Below are positions 43,231 to 54,721 of a stretch of DNA of 64,000 bases, piece after piece. The notes beneath the pieces were generated by a model. That model saw only the letters and a list, made by a program, of their open reading frames with translations. It had not been told where the DNA came from and made no database searches. The translations under genes were made by a program, and so were the position numbers. Every line of letters starts with the position of its first letter. Position 1 is the first letter of the stretch. The DNA comes from Phymatolithon calcareum (Eukaryota; Rhodophyta; Florideophyceae; Hapalidiales), in NCBI GenBank assembly GCA_977006965.1, contig OZ345355.1, positions 868,001 to 932,000 on the forward strand, given 5' to 3'.

Positions 43231-43710
43231 ATTCCGTCGAGTTAGGCCTACTTGACGCGATTGTATATCACGGGTTTGTTCTCAAATGAGGTTCATAAGC
43301 AGCTGCACAACTTGTTTCGGCTTTGGTGTCGGTGAAGGTAGTGTCATCGCTAGTAGAGCGGAATGTGCTGGAACGTTGAACGAGGTCTGGTAGATGGGTT
43401 GGACTCGACTGTGAAGCGGAATGCGTGAGAATTTCGGAGAAGGCTGATAAGTTTCAAATCAAGAGATCTAATGCTATCCCTTTTATACTTGAGATTGAAC
43501 CATCGTGACTGCTGGATCGTAGCTAAAGACATTCATGCCGTTGTTCTGTATCTGGCTGGTAAATTGATCGATACAGCTAAGCAGATGATAGCACATGAAT
43601 AGGCCCATTGTTGAAATCGTTTGGAGTCCAACGGCTCAATCTCGTCTTTATTTAAAATAGCAAGAAGTAGCCATGGCCTAAGTTTCATAGATGTTTTGAT
43701 GGCATACAGA

Positions 43711-43930
43711 ACGTACTCTGGGTATTACTAGAACAAAGAACACGTACTGGACATAAGGTAAGTACGATGATTCTTGCATCCGATTAATGTGCTGTGTCTA
43801 ATGTTCATCTACGTACTCTGGGAATTATTAGAACAGAGACCACGTACTGAACGTGAGGTGAGTACGTTGATTCCCTCAACATTCTGCTTTACTCCCCCCC
43901 ATAACATTCCCCTGGTCCAATGTTCATCTA
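43711..43930. repeat. direct duplication of about 100 bp
   Basis: ACGTACTCTGGGTATTACTA (from about 43711) and ACGTACTCTGGGAATTATTA (from about 43811) head two copies that both continue through a CACGTACTG and a GTAAGTACG/GTGAGTACG block. AATGTTCATCTAC occurs at the end of both units. Confidence 0.7.
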
Positions 43931-44375
43931 CTTCGATCCTCAGTATTAGGTGCGACCAATTCGAATTGCAATTCAGCTCGAAGAACCAATTTGGGTGGAA
44001 TTGGGAAAAATTGCAATTAAATTGATAGCAATGGAATTGGCGCAACCCCTGGTAATGCGGTTCATCAAACCAAACGAACGCGCCGGAATAACGTGCCCGG
44101 TGACAATTTCTTGGCATTTTCTTGTCCAGATGAACGAAAGCGGTACACACCCACTGCTTCGCTCTCGACATCTGCACGTAACAGTGACGTTGGACGCGGT
44201 ATTTCTTTCCCATATCATATTTTCCAGTAACTAAAACATTCAATATTTTAGTTACATGAAAACATGATATCGTCTGCAAAAACCTAAAACATATAAAGTG
44301 GAGTACACTTAATAGAGCCACCCTATAGAAGCTGGCGTCCTATGGCAGTATATAGAATTGAGCACTAACAGAATT
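43931..44375. other. no recognised gene
   Basis: A minus-strand open stretch of 170 codons (43809-44321) has no family motif and low-complexity Asn/Phe-rich text. Confidence 0.4.
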
Positions 44376-45640
44376 TTAATCAAAATTTTCATTACTGTAA
44401 CTGCAACATTGGTGAAAGGCACTGTTCTTGTTCAATAATTCAGTGGTTAGAGTTTGTCTACTTCGGCTGGCGTTTTTCCTACTAATGTCATCAACGAAGC
44501 CATTCAAAGCCCGATGAAAGTAGACACCAGCATCCCGAAGGTTACAGGCGTACGCTTTCTCTTGTTGGGGCCTGAACAGTTGAAACAGTTCAGAACTTTG
44601 ATGAAGCACGCAAGCAACCTCTTCGACTTCTAGTTATTCCTCCTGCACGGGTTCCAAGACCTTCTCTACTAAATGTGTTCGTTGTAGTTCGTCCATGGCG
44701 TTATCGATAATGGCGCCTCTCACATCTTTGTCAACTTCTATGCCAACCGAACCACTGATGTCACTTTCTTTTGTTGATGTATCGATGAGTTGGCTTAGCT
44801 TATCATCATCACTAGCACGGAGAGACAGTTTTCCGAACATTTCCATGACCCCTATGAACTCTTCATTTTTGAAGGCGTTTTTAATTCGATCGAATGTCAG
44901 GTTTAATTCAGCGCCTTTATCGACCGGAAAAAATTGCAATACCGCGCAAGAGTCATCTGGGATACTTCTTACGGCGCGGATTTCACCAGATTAGCGAAAT
45001 CAAGCATGTAACGCTCATAACCTTCTCGAAGTCTTTTTATTCCTCGTAGCGAACTGTTTAACTTGCGCCACTCAGCTGGAGTCTCTAGGTCCTTAATATT
45101 TTCACGTAGAATTAGTTTTCGATAAATCATCTTCCAGGCGGCGATGATGCCTAATCCATTGGCTGATGAACAGCAGTAACATTTGGAGGTAGTTGTTCGA
45201 TTATCACTTGTCCACGAATATCTTGAACGTCTTTCGTGTGCGAGGATGCATTGTCCACGACCAACGAAACCGACCTAGATGAGCGTGCGCGCACGTGTGG
45301 AAGGAAGACAGCTAGAAACCAGTTACGGAAAGTTGTTCCATTCGACGTCGCCGTATTGTCGCTAAAATAAGGAAACAGCATCTTCGCTAAGCGAAAAGCT
45401 CTTGGGTCTTTCGCGATACCAATAGTGGTACATGGCACCTTTTCAGTCCCGTCAGCATTTATACAAAGATACGCAGTGAAACAGTCTATAGCCTTCCTGC
45501 TCTTGGTCCCCGAAGACTCTTTTTACATTCGTTTTTCAGGACCTATGTTCGACAGGGCAGCATTTTGTGGAGGACACCCGTTCCGTCCACGATGTAATTG
45601 CAATTCATATCGTATCCTCGTAGTTTTTAGTGCAGGGAAG
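44376..45640 (-). pseudogene. pogo/jerky-like DDE transposase relic
   Basis: Minus strand: YIVDGTGVLHKMLPCRT (about 45600) corresponds to the NMDETGLFYRLLPxxT block with the first Asp. After a frameshift, RKAIDCFTAYLCINADGTEK, then SLVVDNASSHTKDV (second Asp) and IEQLPPNVTAVHQPMD (third Asp). A TAG and a frameshift follow at 45151, then IIAAWKMIYRKLILRENIKD in another frame, and a tail to 44376 interrupted by TAA at 44634. The catalytic triad is visible but the gene is dead. Terminal repeats were not found. Confidence 0.8.
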
Positions 45641-47434
45641 CGTTGTCGCGGGTTGTCCCGGCGACAGGTGCACTACCTGGATGACCATGAAGCGATATTG
45701 ACTCCAACCCATTACGTTGAATAAACTTTACGACCCACACAGTCAACCATGGGAACTTCTCTACAGCGCCACGTTCGCTACCCGGTAGTACGGCACTCAG
45801 CATGGCTTCTCTAATTTAGAGTGTGCGTTGCATTAACATCTCTTGTGTGGCAGGAATCTTCACCGTTCTGCCAAGCTCGACGAATTGCAGTACTGCAGTC
45901 CCGTCCTGGACCTTCTTTCTCAGAACCGATGCTTCAGACTTGTTTTTAGACACCGTCCATCGACTTATCTTGTACTTGGGCAAAACGGCGGTCGCACTGT
46001 AGGTGATAGCGGAGCATCTCTAGGACGTCCAGCGTTTCGTTCCGCGAGAGTCGCGTGCGGCTGATCGTCTTCTTCTTTATGGTCCACTGCGCAACGTTGA
46101 CCGAGATGACAATCGGTGAGCCCGTAGCTGCACTTTACACGTAGAGCATCCACAGTTGCAGCTTGAATACGTGTAAATTGTATGATCTTCTGCCATCGAG
46201 AGCGAGCATGCAATAATGGGAGTAACACACTATACAAAATGGCACTATAGCGAGACCCCCTATAACTATTATCCCTTAATACGCCAAGGGTTATCACACC
46301 GTTATCGGTCCAAATTGCTCTGATCTTTGATGCTGGTGAGAATTATAGGGCGAGTGAAACAAGTGTCCAAATGTCCGCGTCGAGCAACTTGTCTTAGCCG
46401 ATAAAAATGCCTAGATTATTCTCAATAGTTTTGAAAATACAGATAAATTTGTTGCTCAGCCCGATCTTATTCCATATAATATATGGGTAGACTATTAAGG
46501 GATAGGAGCAACAAGCGAAATTCTGCCAAATTATGAGATATTTAGCAAATCTCATAATCTGGTTCAATTTCGCGTGTAGCTTCTATAATAGCCATGTTTT
46601 CCTCGACCTCATAAGTTTTCAGTTTTACACAGGCTTTCCGCATGACGTATCCCTCGCTCTTCTCGCCTTAACCACTTTCTTTATCAACGCTGACGCCAAC
46701 GCAGGTACAAATTCCGTCGGCTCGACCGCGCAATGCAAAGCCCTCTTTCTTTGTCTCCATGCTTAATGCCTACTTTCCGCTCAGGTAACTTTCGGGCACG
46801 TCAGATTCCTTCGCCTCAAGCCCACTTGAGGCATACGCGGCTGGGAGCCACTCAGGATTAGCGGAACCCTACGCCTTCTCACATTGGCCGCACAATAGTC
46901 CGGCTGCCAATCTCTTAGGCGCCAATTACCAGCAAATCGTTCCCCTCCGGTTCTCACACGGAGTGCTATGAAGCTACGCACTTTCGCCGCCAACACTCTC
47001 ACTCATTTTTCGCGCAGCAAGCGGTTGTGCAGCACGAGAGTGACACTGCTATCGTTTATAACACGAGCTGGTTTTTCGACTCGACATTGCGGTGGGTATT
47101 AAAGGTTTTCCGGCCTCAAATTTCTTGCCTCAGATCTGAAAAGGTGGTGGTTGCGTTGCAGTATCCATTTCGGCTTCGAGCTTACAGAACGTATGCTGAC
47201 TAGCCGTAGACCTTTTTTCTCTTGTCGCCGACGCTTAGAGTTACATATTCTCAAGGCGACAGTCCTCTAAAATGAATTAATCAAGTACTTTAGGTCTATT
47301 TTCGCTTCTCATTGGATAATGATCCCTAAACGACGCCCTCGGTTTTCGTTAACGCCTCTGCCACTTTCAATTGCTCCCTGCACGTCCACTTACAGCTAGA
47401 GCTGTGCGCGCGCTAGTGGTGAACATTCTTCCCA
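45641..47434. other. no recognisable gene
   Basis: The N-terminal DNA-binding part of the adjacent transposase should lie near 45640-46100 but is not readable. Nothing else supported. Confidence 0.5.
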
Positions 47435-47745
47435 GTCACGGCGAGTCAGAGCCGCACGAATCTTTACGTGGCGACTCGCGAGTCATTCGCCACTCGCGTT
47501 GACTCATAAATATGCACAAAGAGGTGTTTTTTGGCTATTTTATACATGTAAGCGCGCAGTAAGAGGCATTACAGTCCTTTCAATATTGTGTTCAGAATGG
47601 TTCATCTCGCATCTCGGCATGTAGATATGATACGCTCTAGGGCTCTTCATCAATTAGTAATTGCTTATCATGCAACGACCTGCAGCGACTCTTTTGACGG
47701 CAACTCGCGAGTCACCGACTCTCGAAGAGACGACTCAGAGGCACA
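47435..47745. repeat. cluster of GACTC/GAGTC palindromes
   Basis: GACTCGCGAGTC at 47473-47484 and AACTCGCGAGTC at 47702-47713, with further GAGTCA, GACTCA and GACTCT motifs on both sides. Two clusters about 230 bp apart face each other. No clear terminal repeat or target duplication was seen. Confidence 0.55.
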
Positions 47746-48672
47746 GGAATCGTGAGGCGTTGTATATCTCTAGCTCGCGCACCTCGCTCGTATTGTCGTA
47801 TTCGTAGCTTAAGATCCGCAAATTACAATTGTAAAGCAAGTTTACTCAATTGCGAATTGGTTTGCAACAGCTAAGGTTCCTTGTTTGACCTTCTTCTTGT
47901 GTGCCATTCAATCGAGGCTCACCCATACACTTACACTTTGCGATGAGAAAACCGATATCATTTCATGCTTAAAATATAACGGTAAGACTTCCGTAGGGCC
48001 TATTTGCTTATTTCTTCTCAGGTTCTTTCTTGGTCAGATAGAAATAATCCCTATTCCATTGTGTAACCTGCTACATTACGCATCATCAATCAGATGAACA
48101 ATCGCGACGTGTCAGGCAAAACAGTTCCTCCAGCAGATGTGCGGCTTGTTTAATTTAGAAGAAAGCTTCGCATCTTTGCCGTCTGTGCAGTCCAAAAATT
48201 GTCGGAATAGAAATGAAATACTTAAGTAAGGAAAATTCTAAATTAAAAATAAAATTGATGAATCCGCTAAATGGTCTGAAAACGTTGGAAAACTCGCTAA
48301 GTATACACCCCTAGCCAGAGCTAGTACTCCTCCGTTGCGCAGAGTACTCTATACGCTTCCTCGAATTCGTCTGCTAAGCTGAGCGCAAAGCGCTGACTTC
48401 ACTGCGAGCAATACAGCTCAGCGTGCCACTTTTGATGACTTTCGCCTCCACGAGCAGCTTCTCCGCCCGTCTGATTTTTCCCAGTGCTTTTTTAGGAGAA
48501 AAATGAAGAACTTGTCCTCAGAAATCGATTGGTGAGTCTTGCGGCTCCTTCCGAAGCCATCGTCGGACAAGCGCACGATTACAGAGGCCACGAGGTCGCA
48601 TATTCGCTAAGCACGCACCTTGGCACGGGTATATTTTATGCTCAGAGCTGTCATAGCTCACAACGCCCAGCG
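47746..48672. other. no recognisable gene
   Basis: No motif on either strand. Confidence 0.5.
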
Positions 48673-49098
48673 TGGGGTTTGAAACGCGCAAGTTGGCACA
48701 CTGGCTGTGGTCGGGTTGTTCCCTGGCAAATCGCGAGCGCGCCGCGAAGCTGCGACCTTTATAGGAAAAGAATTGGATCAAGTATGACTTGGCAGTATGA
48801 GAAATGGATCAATGGAAGAATCTGGGAGTCGCTTCGCGGCTTCCCTAGCCCGCCGCAGACGCCGAACTGTAATGAGTGCAGTGTAAGCAGCACAGTATAA
48901 GCATCTGCAGGCTGTAAGCAGCGGTTTCAGGGTTTTTCTTGGTGATCCTTCATGGTGTAGGGAAGCATCGAAACCTATTTTACTGTAATGACTGTAATAC
49001 TATCTGTAAGTGCTTGCTGTAAATTCTAGCTGTAATGACAATTTGAAGGGAGCTAGGCTTATAGGAAATGGAGGGTATGATAGAGGCATTGAATTCCA
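48673..49098 (-). repeat. gypsy 3' LTR
   Basis: About 426 bp, aligned over its length with 54278-54721. Both hold CTGGCTGTGGTCGG near the left end and several CTGTAATGAC/TGTAAGC repeats in the middle. Boundaries are set by homology and TG/CA ends. Confidence 0.8.
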
Positions 49099-49112
49099 CT
49101 CCCCTTTCCCCT
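49099..49112 (-). promoter_or_regulatory. gypsy polypurine tract
   Basis: Minus-strand AGGGGAAAGGGGAG directly precedes the TGGAATTC start of the 3' LTR. Confidence 0.75.
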
Positions 49113-52100
49113 AAGACGAGAATCTTCTCGATTCTTGATATTCCTTGAGTGCTTCTCGTGAATTTCGGAGGTCTTCGGGAGTCTGCCATGTATTTTCGTG
49201 GTCAAGACATCCTTTCCACTCAACGAAGTATTGTATTTTTCCTCGGCGCTTTCGGTGCGCAAGGATCTTCTCAACTTCGTATTCTTAGTGGCCCTCAGCG
49301 AATATAACGGCCGTTTCTGGGAAAGCGTCTCGAGAGAATACGCCTTGCACAAACGGCTTTAGCACGCTTACTTGAAACGTATCGTGGATGCCGCGTTGTT
49401 TCATTGGTGCGGAAATGTCCATTTTGAACGCGACATCGTTGATTTTCTTGGTTATAACGAACGGGCCACAAAACTTGAGGTGTGGTTTACGGAATCCCGT
49501 TCTTTCTTCTAGGAGAGATTTCATGTCTAAAGCCATACCTTGCCGTTGTCGGAAAAATTGTGCGGAAGACGAGACTTATTCGCGTACTTAGCAGTCTTAT
49601 CATTTTGCTTCTGGATGTTTTTGTACGCATATTTGGTCGTATCCTGTTTCTTTAAGTATTGCCGTTACGGCGGGGTTGTTCCAAGAGAGAGTTTGAATCG
49701 GAATAGTTTTTGGATTTATAACGTGATTCAGGTAGAAGGGACTATATAGTGTAGTGCTATGAACAGCGGAGCTGTAAGCCACTTCAAAGTCTACTAAATG
49801 ATCGTCCCAGTTGGTTTTCCTGAAGTTTGCAAAAGCTCGGATCATTTCGTCGACCTTCGTATTGGCTATTTCGGACTGTCCAGCGGTCTGCGGGTGGTAT
49901 ACGGTGGAGGGTGCAATCTTGGTTCCGAGGAGTTTGAACGTCGTTTTCCAGAACTTGCTCATGAAAATGGTGTCTTTGTCAGAAATGATTTTCTGAGGGA
50001 ATCCATGGTTTCTGTAACGAGTTCTTTAAATAGCTTGGCTACTTGAACAGCGTCTACATTCTCGGGAATTGGCATGGAGCGAATCATCTTCGATAATTTG
50101 TCGACAACGTTAAGAATCTCAACGTTATTCCGACGCGTTTTTGGAAAAGGTGTTACGAAATCCGTCGCGATGGTTGTCCAATTAATATCGAGTAGATCTA
50201 GTGGCTGTAGAAATCCAAAAGGCCTGTGGTTTCTTGCTTTAGTTTGTTCGCAGATGCGAAAACCTTGGATATAATCGTGGATAGTATCGCGCATGGTTTT
50301 CCACTAGTAGAACGGTTGGAGTCGATGTCTTGTCTTCGTTTGGGGTGGCATGATAGTCATGTAGTAGGTTCAAACGAAACTGTCCAATCGGAACACAAAG
50401 TCTCCTGTCTCGATAGAGAAGGCCGTCGTTGAGTTCGAAGGGTTCTTTTAGTTTCACGAACATGGCCTTGAACTCGGGGTCTTGTGCGTATTCAACTCTC
50501 AACTTATTCACTATGTCGGGCCCAGCTACAGTGGTGGAGATAGAGTTGGCCTGGAATTTCCTCTCTAACAGGGATTTGAGTAAATCATTAGCATACTCTG
50601 AATTCTTCGGGGGGTCTTTGGGTGCTCTAGAAAGCGCATCAGCGACTCTGTTCTATTTTCCTTTGACGTATACAATGGAGAAATCGAACTCTACTAAGCG
50701 TTCTACCCAGCAAACCTGTCTCGGAGACAGATTCTCTTGGGTTTGGATCTATCTCAAGGGATGATGATCACTCTGGACTGTAAACCTTCGCCCGTGAAGC
50801 AAACATCTCCAGGCTCGAAGATAATCAACAATAGCTAATAGTTCGAGGTCATGAGCGGCGTAATTCTGTTCTGACATTTTTAGCGTACGTAACTTAAACG
50901 CTACAGTACGGCGCCCGCTAGGTCCATCTTGTTCTAGAATGGCTCCGATGGCTTTCATTGATGCGTCCGTGGTCACGAGGACGAGATATTCAGGGTGGAA
51001 GGTTTGCAATACTGGGGTTGAGGTGACCTTCTTTTTCAGGTTTAGAAAAGTGTGTTCTGTTTCCTTGGTCCACAAGAAAGTAACATCTTTTGTAAGCTCT
51101 GTCAAAGGTCTTGATATCTTGGAGCAGTCTTTTATGAAACGTCGGTAGTAGTTTACAAGTCCTAGGAAGGATTGTACGTCTTTTTTGGAGGTCGGCGTTG
51201 GACAATCGTCTATGGCTTTGGTATTAAGGGGGTTTATGGCTATGCCAGAGGGTCGCAATATGAAACCAAGGTAGTCTACTTCCTGGACTCCAAAGCAGCA
51301 TTTCGAAAGCTTAGCGTAGAGCTTTTGCTTCCGTAGAAGTTTCAAAACTTTTCGTACGTGGTCCAGTTGATCCTCTCATGTATCGCTGTAGATGAGAATG
51401 TCGTCCAGGTATACCGTGATGAACTTTTCAAGGTATTTGGAGAATACTTCGTTCATGAGTGACATGAAAGTGGCAGGAGCATTAATTAGCCCAAACGGTA
51501 GGACCTGAAACTCCAAATGCCCATACCGTGCCCAAAAAGCGGTGAGCGGAATAGATTCCTTGTCAAGGCGGATTTGGTGATATCCGCTTCTTAGGTCGAT
51601 CTTCGTGAAGTACTTGGCGGTCGAGAGTTGGTCCAGAATCTCGTCTATGCGTAGAAGCGGGTAGCTGTTCTTGACGGTAAGGCGGTTAACAGCACGATAG
51701 TATACGCAAAGGCGCATAGTTCCATCTTAGTGATCCGCACGGGCTTGTACTTGGACGAATGGAAGCTTGGTCTCTGAGTTCTTCGAGTTGCTTCTGTAAC
51801 TCCTGGAGTTCAGCGGTAGACATTCGGTATAACTGTTTTTTCTGAGGGGCGCTATTTTCCTTTAGGTGTATTAAAAATCATGAGCGCGCTTAGAGGGGAG
51901 CCTTTTGGGCAGTTATTTTGGAAATACTTCTTTGAATTCGTTGAGTATGGCACGAATTTCTTGGTTCCTGGTATTCTCGGCGATCTCTTCGTTGATCTCG
52001 GGAATCTTTCGGAGGTTAGCAGCATACAAGGGATAATTTCGTTGTTCATCTTTGGTAATTGCGTTCACGGAGACGAGGCTCGGCTTTGTTGGTTCAGTCA

Positions 52101-52580
52101 CGACAATGGTATGATGCTTTCCTTTGTATGAAAAGTTAACTTCATTCGTGTAACAGTTGATAGAGTCCCTTCTATTGTAAGTCCACTTTTTTCGGAGGTA
52201 TACGTCGTAATTCAACGGCAGACGGCGAATCGGAGTTTTTCTGTATAACCACATATGGTAATTGGGGTGTGATGTACGGTACTTTCAGGATTTGACTTGT
52301 GCCATTAGCCATGGAGGCGGTTTTATCCGTTATTTCAATGGCTATATACCGTATCGGGTGCAGAACTCTTCCGAAATGTAATTGAGCTCTGCGCCGTAAT
52401 CGATGAGGATTCTTGTCGGAAACTTTGGCTCTGGTGATAAGGAGACTAGGGTTGGATGGTTCGAAGGGATCTTTCTCAGATGATTGGCTCTCGGAGGGTG
52501 TTTCAAGAGGAAGTTTAGGAGGGGGTGGAATAGTCTTCGGAACTGAGGGACGATAAAGGGGTGGATTTCTAAGGTTCGTC
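49111..52580 (-). pseudogene. gypsy pol with chromodomain
   Basis: Minus strand, right to left. Protease near 52410: ILIDYGAELNYIS, where the usual DSGA is DYGA. RT 51376-51717: [61 protein letters not shown], then TGA at 51376. 50749-51345: GLVNYYRRFIKDCSKISRPL, LVTTDASMKAIGAIL and SDHHPLR, then TAG. RNase H/linker VADALSRAPKD follows another TAG at 50653. Integrase 49600-50294: IATDFVTPFPKTRR, HPQTAGQSEIANTKV. A GPFVITKKINDVAFK segment and, after TAA at 49285, a chromodomain (49125-49284: YEVEKILAHRKRRGKIQYF, then VEWKG and ENTWQTPEDL). Confidence 0.92.
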
Positions 52581-52585
52581 AATTC

Positions 52586-53439
52586 TCAGTTCCTCTGGCC
52601 TTTTCGGCAGTTTCTCGCCATATGACCTTTCTTACGACAACGAAGGCTTCGGCCTTCTTTCATACAGATCTCGTGCTCAGCTGGAGTGAGTATGTTTCCA
52701 ATTTCCATTGGGACGGGTCCTTGGACCTTATTTCCTGGTCGTTGGTTTCCTTGACTGCTTCTGTTTCCAGAAGTGGGTTTTGGCAGTCGGCTGTGAGCGG
52801 ATTCAACACGTTCGGCGTCGCGCATACCATCTGCGAGTTTATTCATCCAGATATATGATTTCAGCCCGCGTGTGTAGCGATCGATCTGTTCGTCTACACT
52901 GATGCTCGGAATATCTAGAACGATTTTCTGGAAGTCGTCGTTAAACGTCGCAACATCCTTGAGCTGCTTCCACTTGGCGAGTTTATCTCTGACAATTTTT
53001 CTTTGTTTAGAGTTTCGAAACGAGAGATCAGAGCTTCGCGCAGCTGGCTCCAGGTAGCGACATTTCGACCGTCTTCGGTTTCTTTGTACACAATCCACTA
53101 TTCATGAGCTGGACCATGAAGGTAAATGACGGCGATAGGTAAGGCCTGGTCGTCAGTCGAGCCCGAAAGGTAGTTGTTCATGTGAGTGGTCCAACTTAGA
53201 ACCGAGTCTTTTCCCTTAAAGAGTTCGGGAGACTTGACTTTTGGTGGTTTGACTGGGGTACCAAATTGCATCTGGGCAGTCTGTAAGGCGGTCTTGGTTT
53301 GATTCAAATCGGCGTGGAGTGATGCAATGTTTTGTTGTGCATTATTGAACTGTGCGAAATGGGTGTGGTATGCATTGGCAAGTTCTTGCAGAGTTGGAGG
53401 GTTCGGCTGGTTCTGTGGGTTCTCGGGTTTGGGATCCAT
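52586..53439 (-). pseudogene. gypsy gag
   Basis: From ATG at 53437-53439 (MDPKPENPQNQPNPPTLQEL), a coiled-coil start, then PPKVKSPELFKGKDSVLSW, typical of gypsy gag. TAG at 53098 and a frameshift near 53010 break it. It continues LAKWKQLKDVATFNDDFQKI and LADGMRDAERVES, PVPMEIGNI and a CCHC knuckle whose first Cys is lost (SLRCRKKGHMARNC). Gag packages the element RNA. Confidence 0.88.
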
Positions 53440-53466
53440 GGTACCACACAAGAGAAGAAACTTTAT

Positions 53467-54144
53467 TCAGGAAGAGGGAGAAGCTTCAATGGTTCCGTGC
53501 AAAAAGAGTTTGTGCTTCCGACTATCAACGTGCCTACGATAGTCCTCAGGGCTATTGAAGGTAAGATCGCAGCACTTGTCGGGCTTGTAAGTAGTCTTGA
53601 GTTTGTGCCGACGGGTGAGGCGGTTGTCTTCTTCTTGTTTCGTACACGAGAAAACCTTGCCGCACGGTATGCACTCGATGGTCTTCTTTGTGTTGCGACG
53701 CTTGGGTCCTTGATGACGACGGTGGGTCTTCTGAATCCGGATCGTCGTGGAGTCAGCGATGCGGAGGATCGGGCGTCTAGGAGCCGGTTGGGGCCTGCGG
53801 ATTATTAAATCAAACTCGCGGTAACGCTGGTTTGTTTCGGCGAGAAGGCGGTGGACAGGAGCACGAGGGACCGAGGGTAGGCTCGACACAGGGAGTACAG
53901 CGGAGCTCCGCCGTGGAGGGGACGGAAGCTCCACGGGGATCGGCGGGGAGGGCTTGGGTGTTCTTGTGGTGGAGGGTTCTTGCGAACCGTCCCACGGTTC
54001 CAGCGTACGAGTTTCCCAGATGTTGAAAGGCGGAGGTGGAGTCTCGGGGATGTCGGAGAGCGGGGTCGGAGGGTTGGTGTCGGTGTGGCACGAGGGAGAT
54101 GGAGTGCGGTTCAAAAGGTAAACTGGGGCCCATAGTGAGCACAT
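53467..54144 (-). CDS. accessory ORF before gag, Pro-rich with C2H2-like zinc fingers
   Basis: A 225-codon uninterrupted frame between 5' LTR and gag. Residues 1-100 are Pro/Ser/Thr-rich (PPTPLSDIPETPPPPFNIWE). About residues 155-215 contain two Cys/His clusters: IECIPCGKVFSC with downstream H, and DKCCDLTFNSPEDYRRHVDS followed by RKHK, resembling U1/matrin-type C2H2 fingers. Its TGA stop (53467-53469) is in the same frame as gag, whose ATG lies 27 nt further on. It has no counterpart in standard gypsy elements. Function unknown; nucleic-acid binding is an inference. Confidence 0.7.
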   Translation of the reverse strand: MCSLWAPVYLLNRTPSPSCHTDTNPPTPLSDIPETPPPPFNIWETRTLEPWDGSQEPSTTRTPKPSPPIPVELPSPPRRSSAVLPVSSLPSVPRAPVHRLLAETNQRYREFDLIIRRPQPAPRRPILRIADSTTIRIQKTHRRHQGPKRRNTKKTIECIPCGKVFSCTKQEEDNRLTRRHKLKTTYKPDKCCDLTFNSPEDYRRHVDSRKHKLFLHGTIEASPSS

Positions 54145-54263
54145 AAGAAGTGATACTGGTTAGTACTCTGCAACTCGCAATCGCGCACACCATTGGAAGG
54201 GTCGTGGACGACTGGGAGAAGAGAGGCTCACCAGGAGCGCCAACTCACTCTTTGGTCTTGGTC

Positions 54264-54274
54264 CGGTGCTACCA
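54264..54274 (-). promoter_or_regulatory. gypsy primer-binding site, initiator Met tRNA type
   Basis: Minus-strand TGGTAGCACCG, three bases from the 5' LTR edge, is complementary to a tRNA 3' end CGGUGCUACCA. It is one base from the yeast initiator tRNA-Met primer site TGGTAGCGCCG. Confidence 0.65.
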
Positions 54275-54277
54275 AGC

Positions 54278-54721
54278 TGCGGGGTTTGAAACTCACAATT
54301 TGGCATACTGGCTGTGGTCGGATTGTTCCCTGGCAAAACGCCGAGCGCGCCGCGAAGCGGTGACCTTTATAGAAAAAGAATTTGATCAACGATGACTTGG
54401 CAGTACGAAAAATGGATCAATGCAAGATTCTGGAAGCTGCGAAGCGGCTCCACTGGCCCGCCGAAGGCGCCGCAACTGTAATGCGTACAGTGTAATGCGT
54501 ACAATGTAAGCAATACAGTCTAAGCATCTGTAAGCTGTAAGTAGCGGTTCCAGGTGTTGTCCTTGGTGATCCTTCATGGTGTAAGTACGCTTCGAACCTA
54601 CTGTGCTGTAATGACAGTAATACTCTCTGCAAGGACTTGCTGTAAATGCAAGCTTTAATGACAATTTGAAGGGAGCCAGGCCTATAGGAAATGGAGAGTA
54701 TGATAGTGGCGTTGGACGCCT
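54278..54721 (-). repeat. gypsy 5' LTR
   Basis: About 444 bp, homologous to 48673-49098 with many substitutions and small indels. Left boundary at TGCGGGGTTTGAAAC, right boundary by alignment. Confidence 0.8.

Larger units (their letters stand above)
48673..54721 (-). mobile_element. Ty3/gypsy chromovirus with two LTRs, inactive
   Basis: A 6-kb minus-strand element: 5' LTR (54278-54721), initiator-tRNA-type primer site, extra zinc-finger ORF, gag, protease, RT, RNase H, integrase, chromodomain, polypurine tract and 3' LTR (48673-49098). The C-terminal chromodomain places it among chromoviruses. The LTRs differ at many positions and gag/pol carries several stops and frameshifts, so the insertion is old. 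The flanking 5-mers (CAGCG, GACCC) do not match. Confidence 0.93.

Noticed and set aside
43809-44321. Minus-strand frame of 170 codons as a host gene
   Set aside because: No domain, biased composition, and it overlaps a direct duplication; no promoter or poly(A) signal stands out.
47435-47745. A hAT-type MITE
   Set aside because: Outer bases loosely resemble TAGAG...CTCTA, but the flanking octamers do not match, so the class is unsupported.
53332-53808. Plus-strand frame of 158 codons at the gypsy gag start
   Set aside because: Antisense to the zinc-finger ORF and gag, which carry recognisable motifs on the minus strand.
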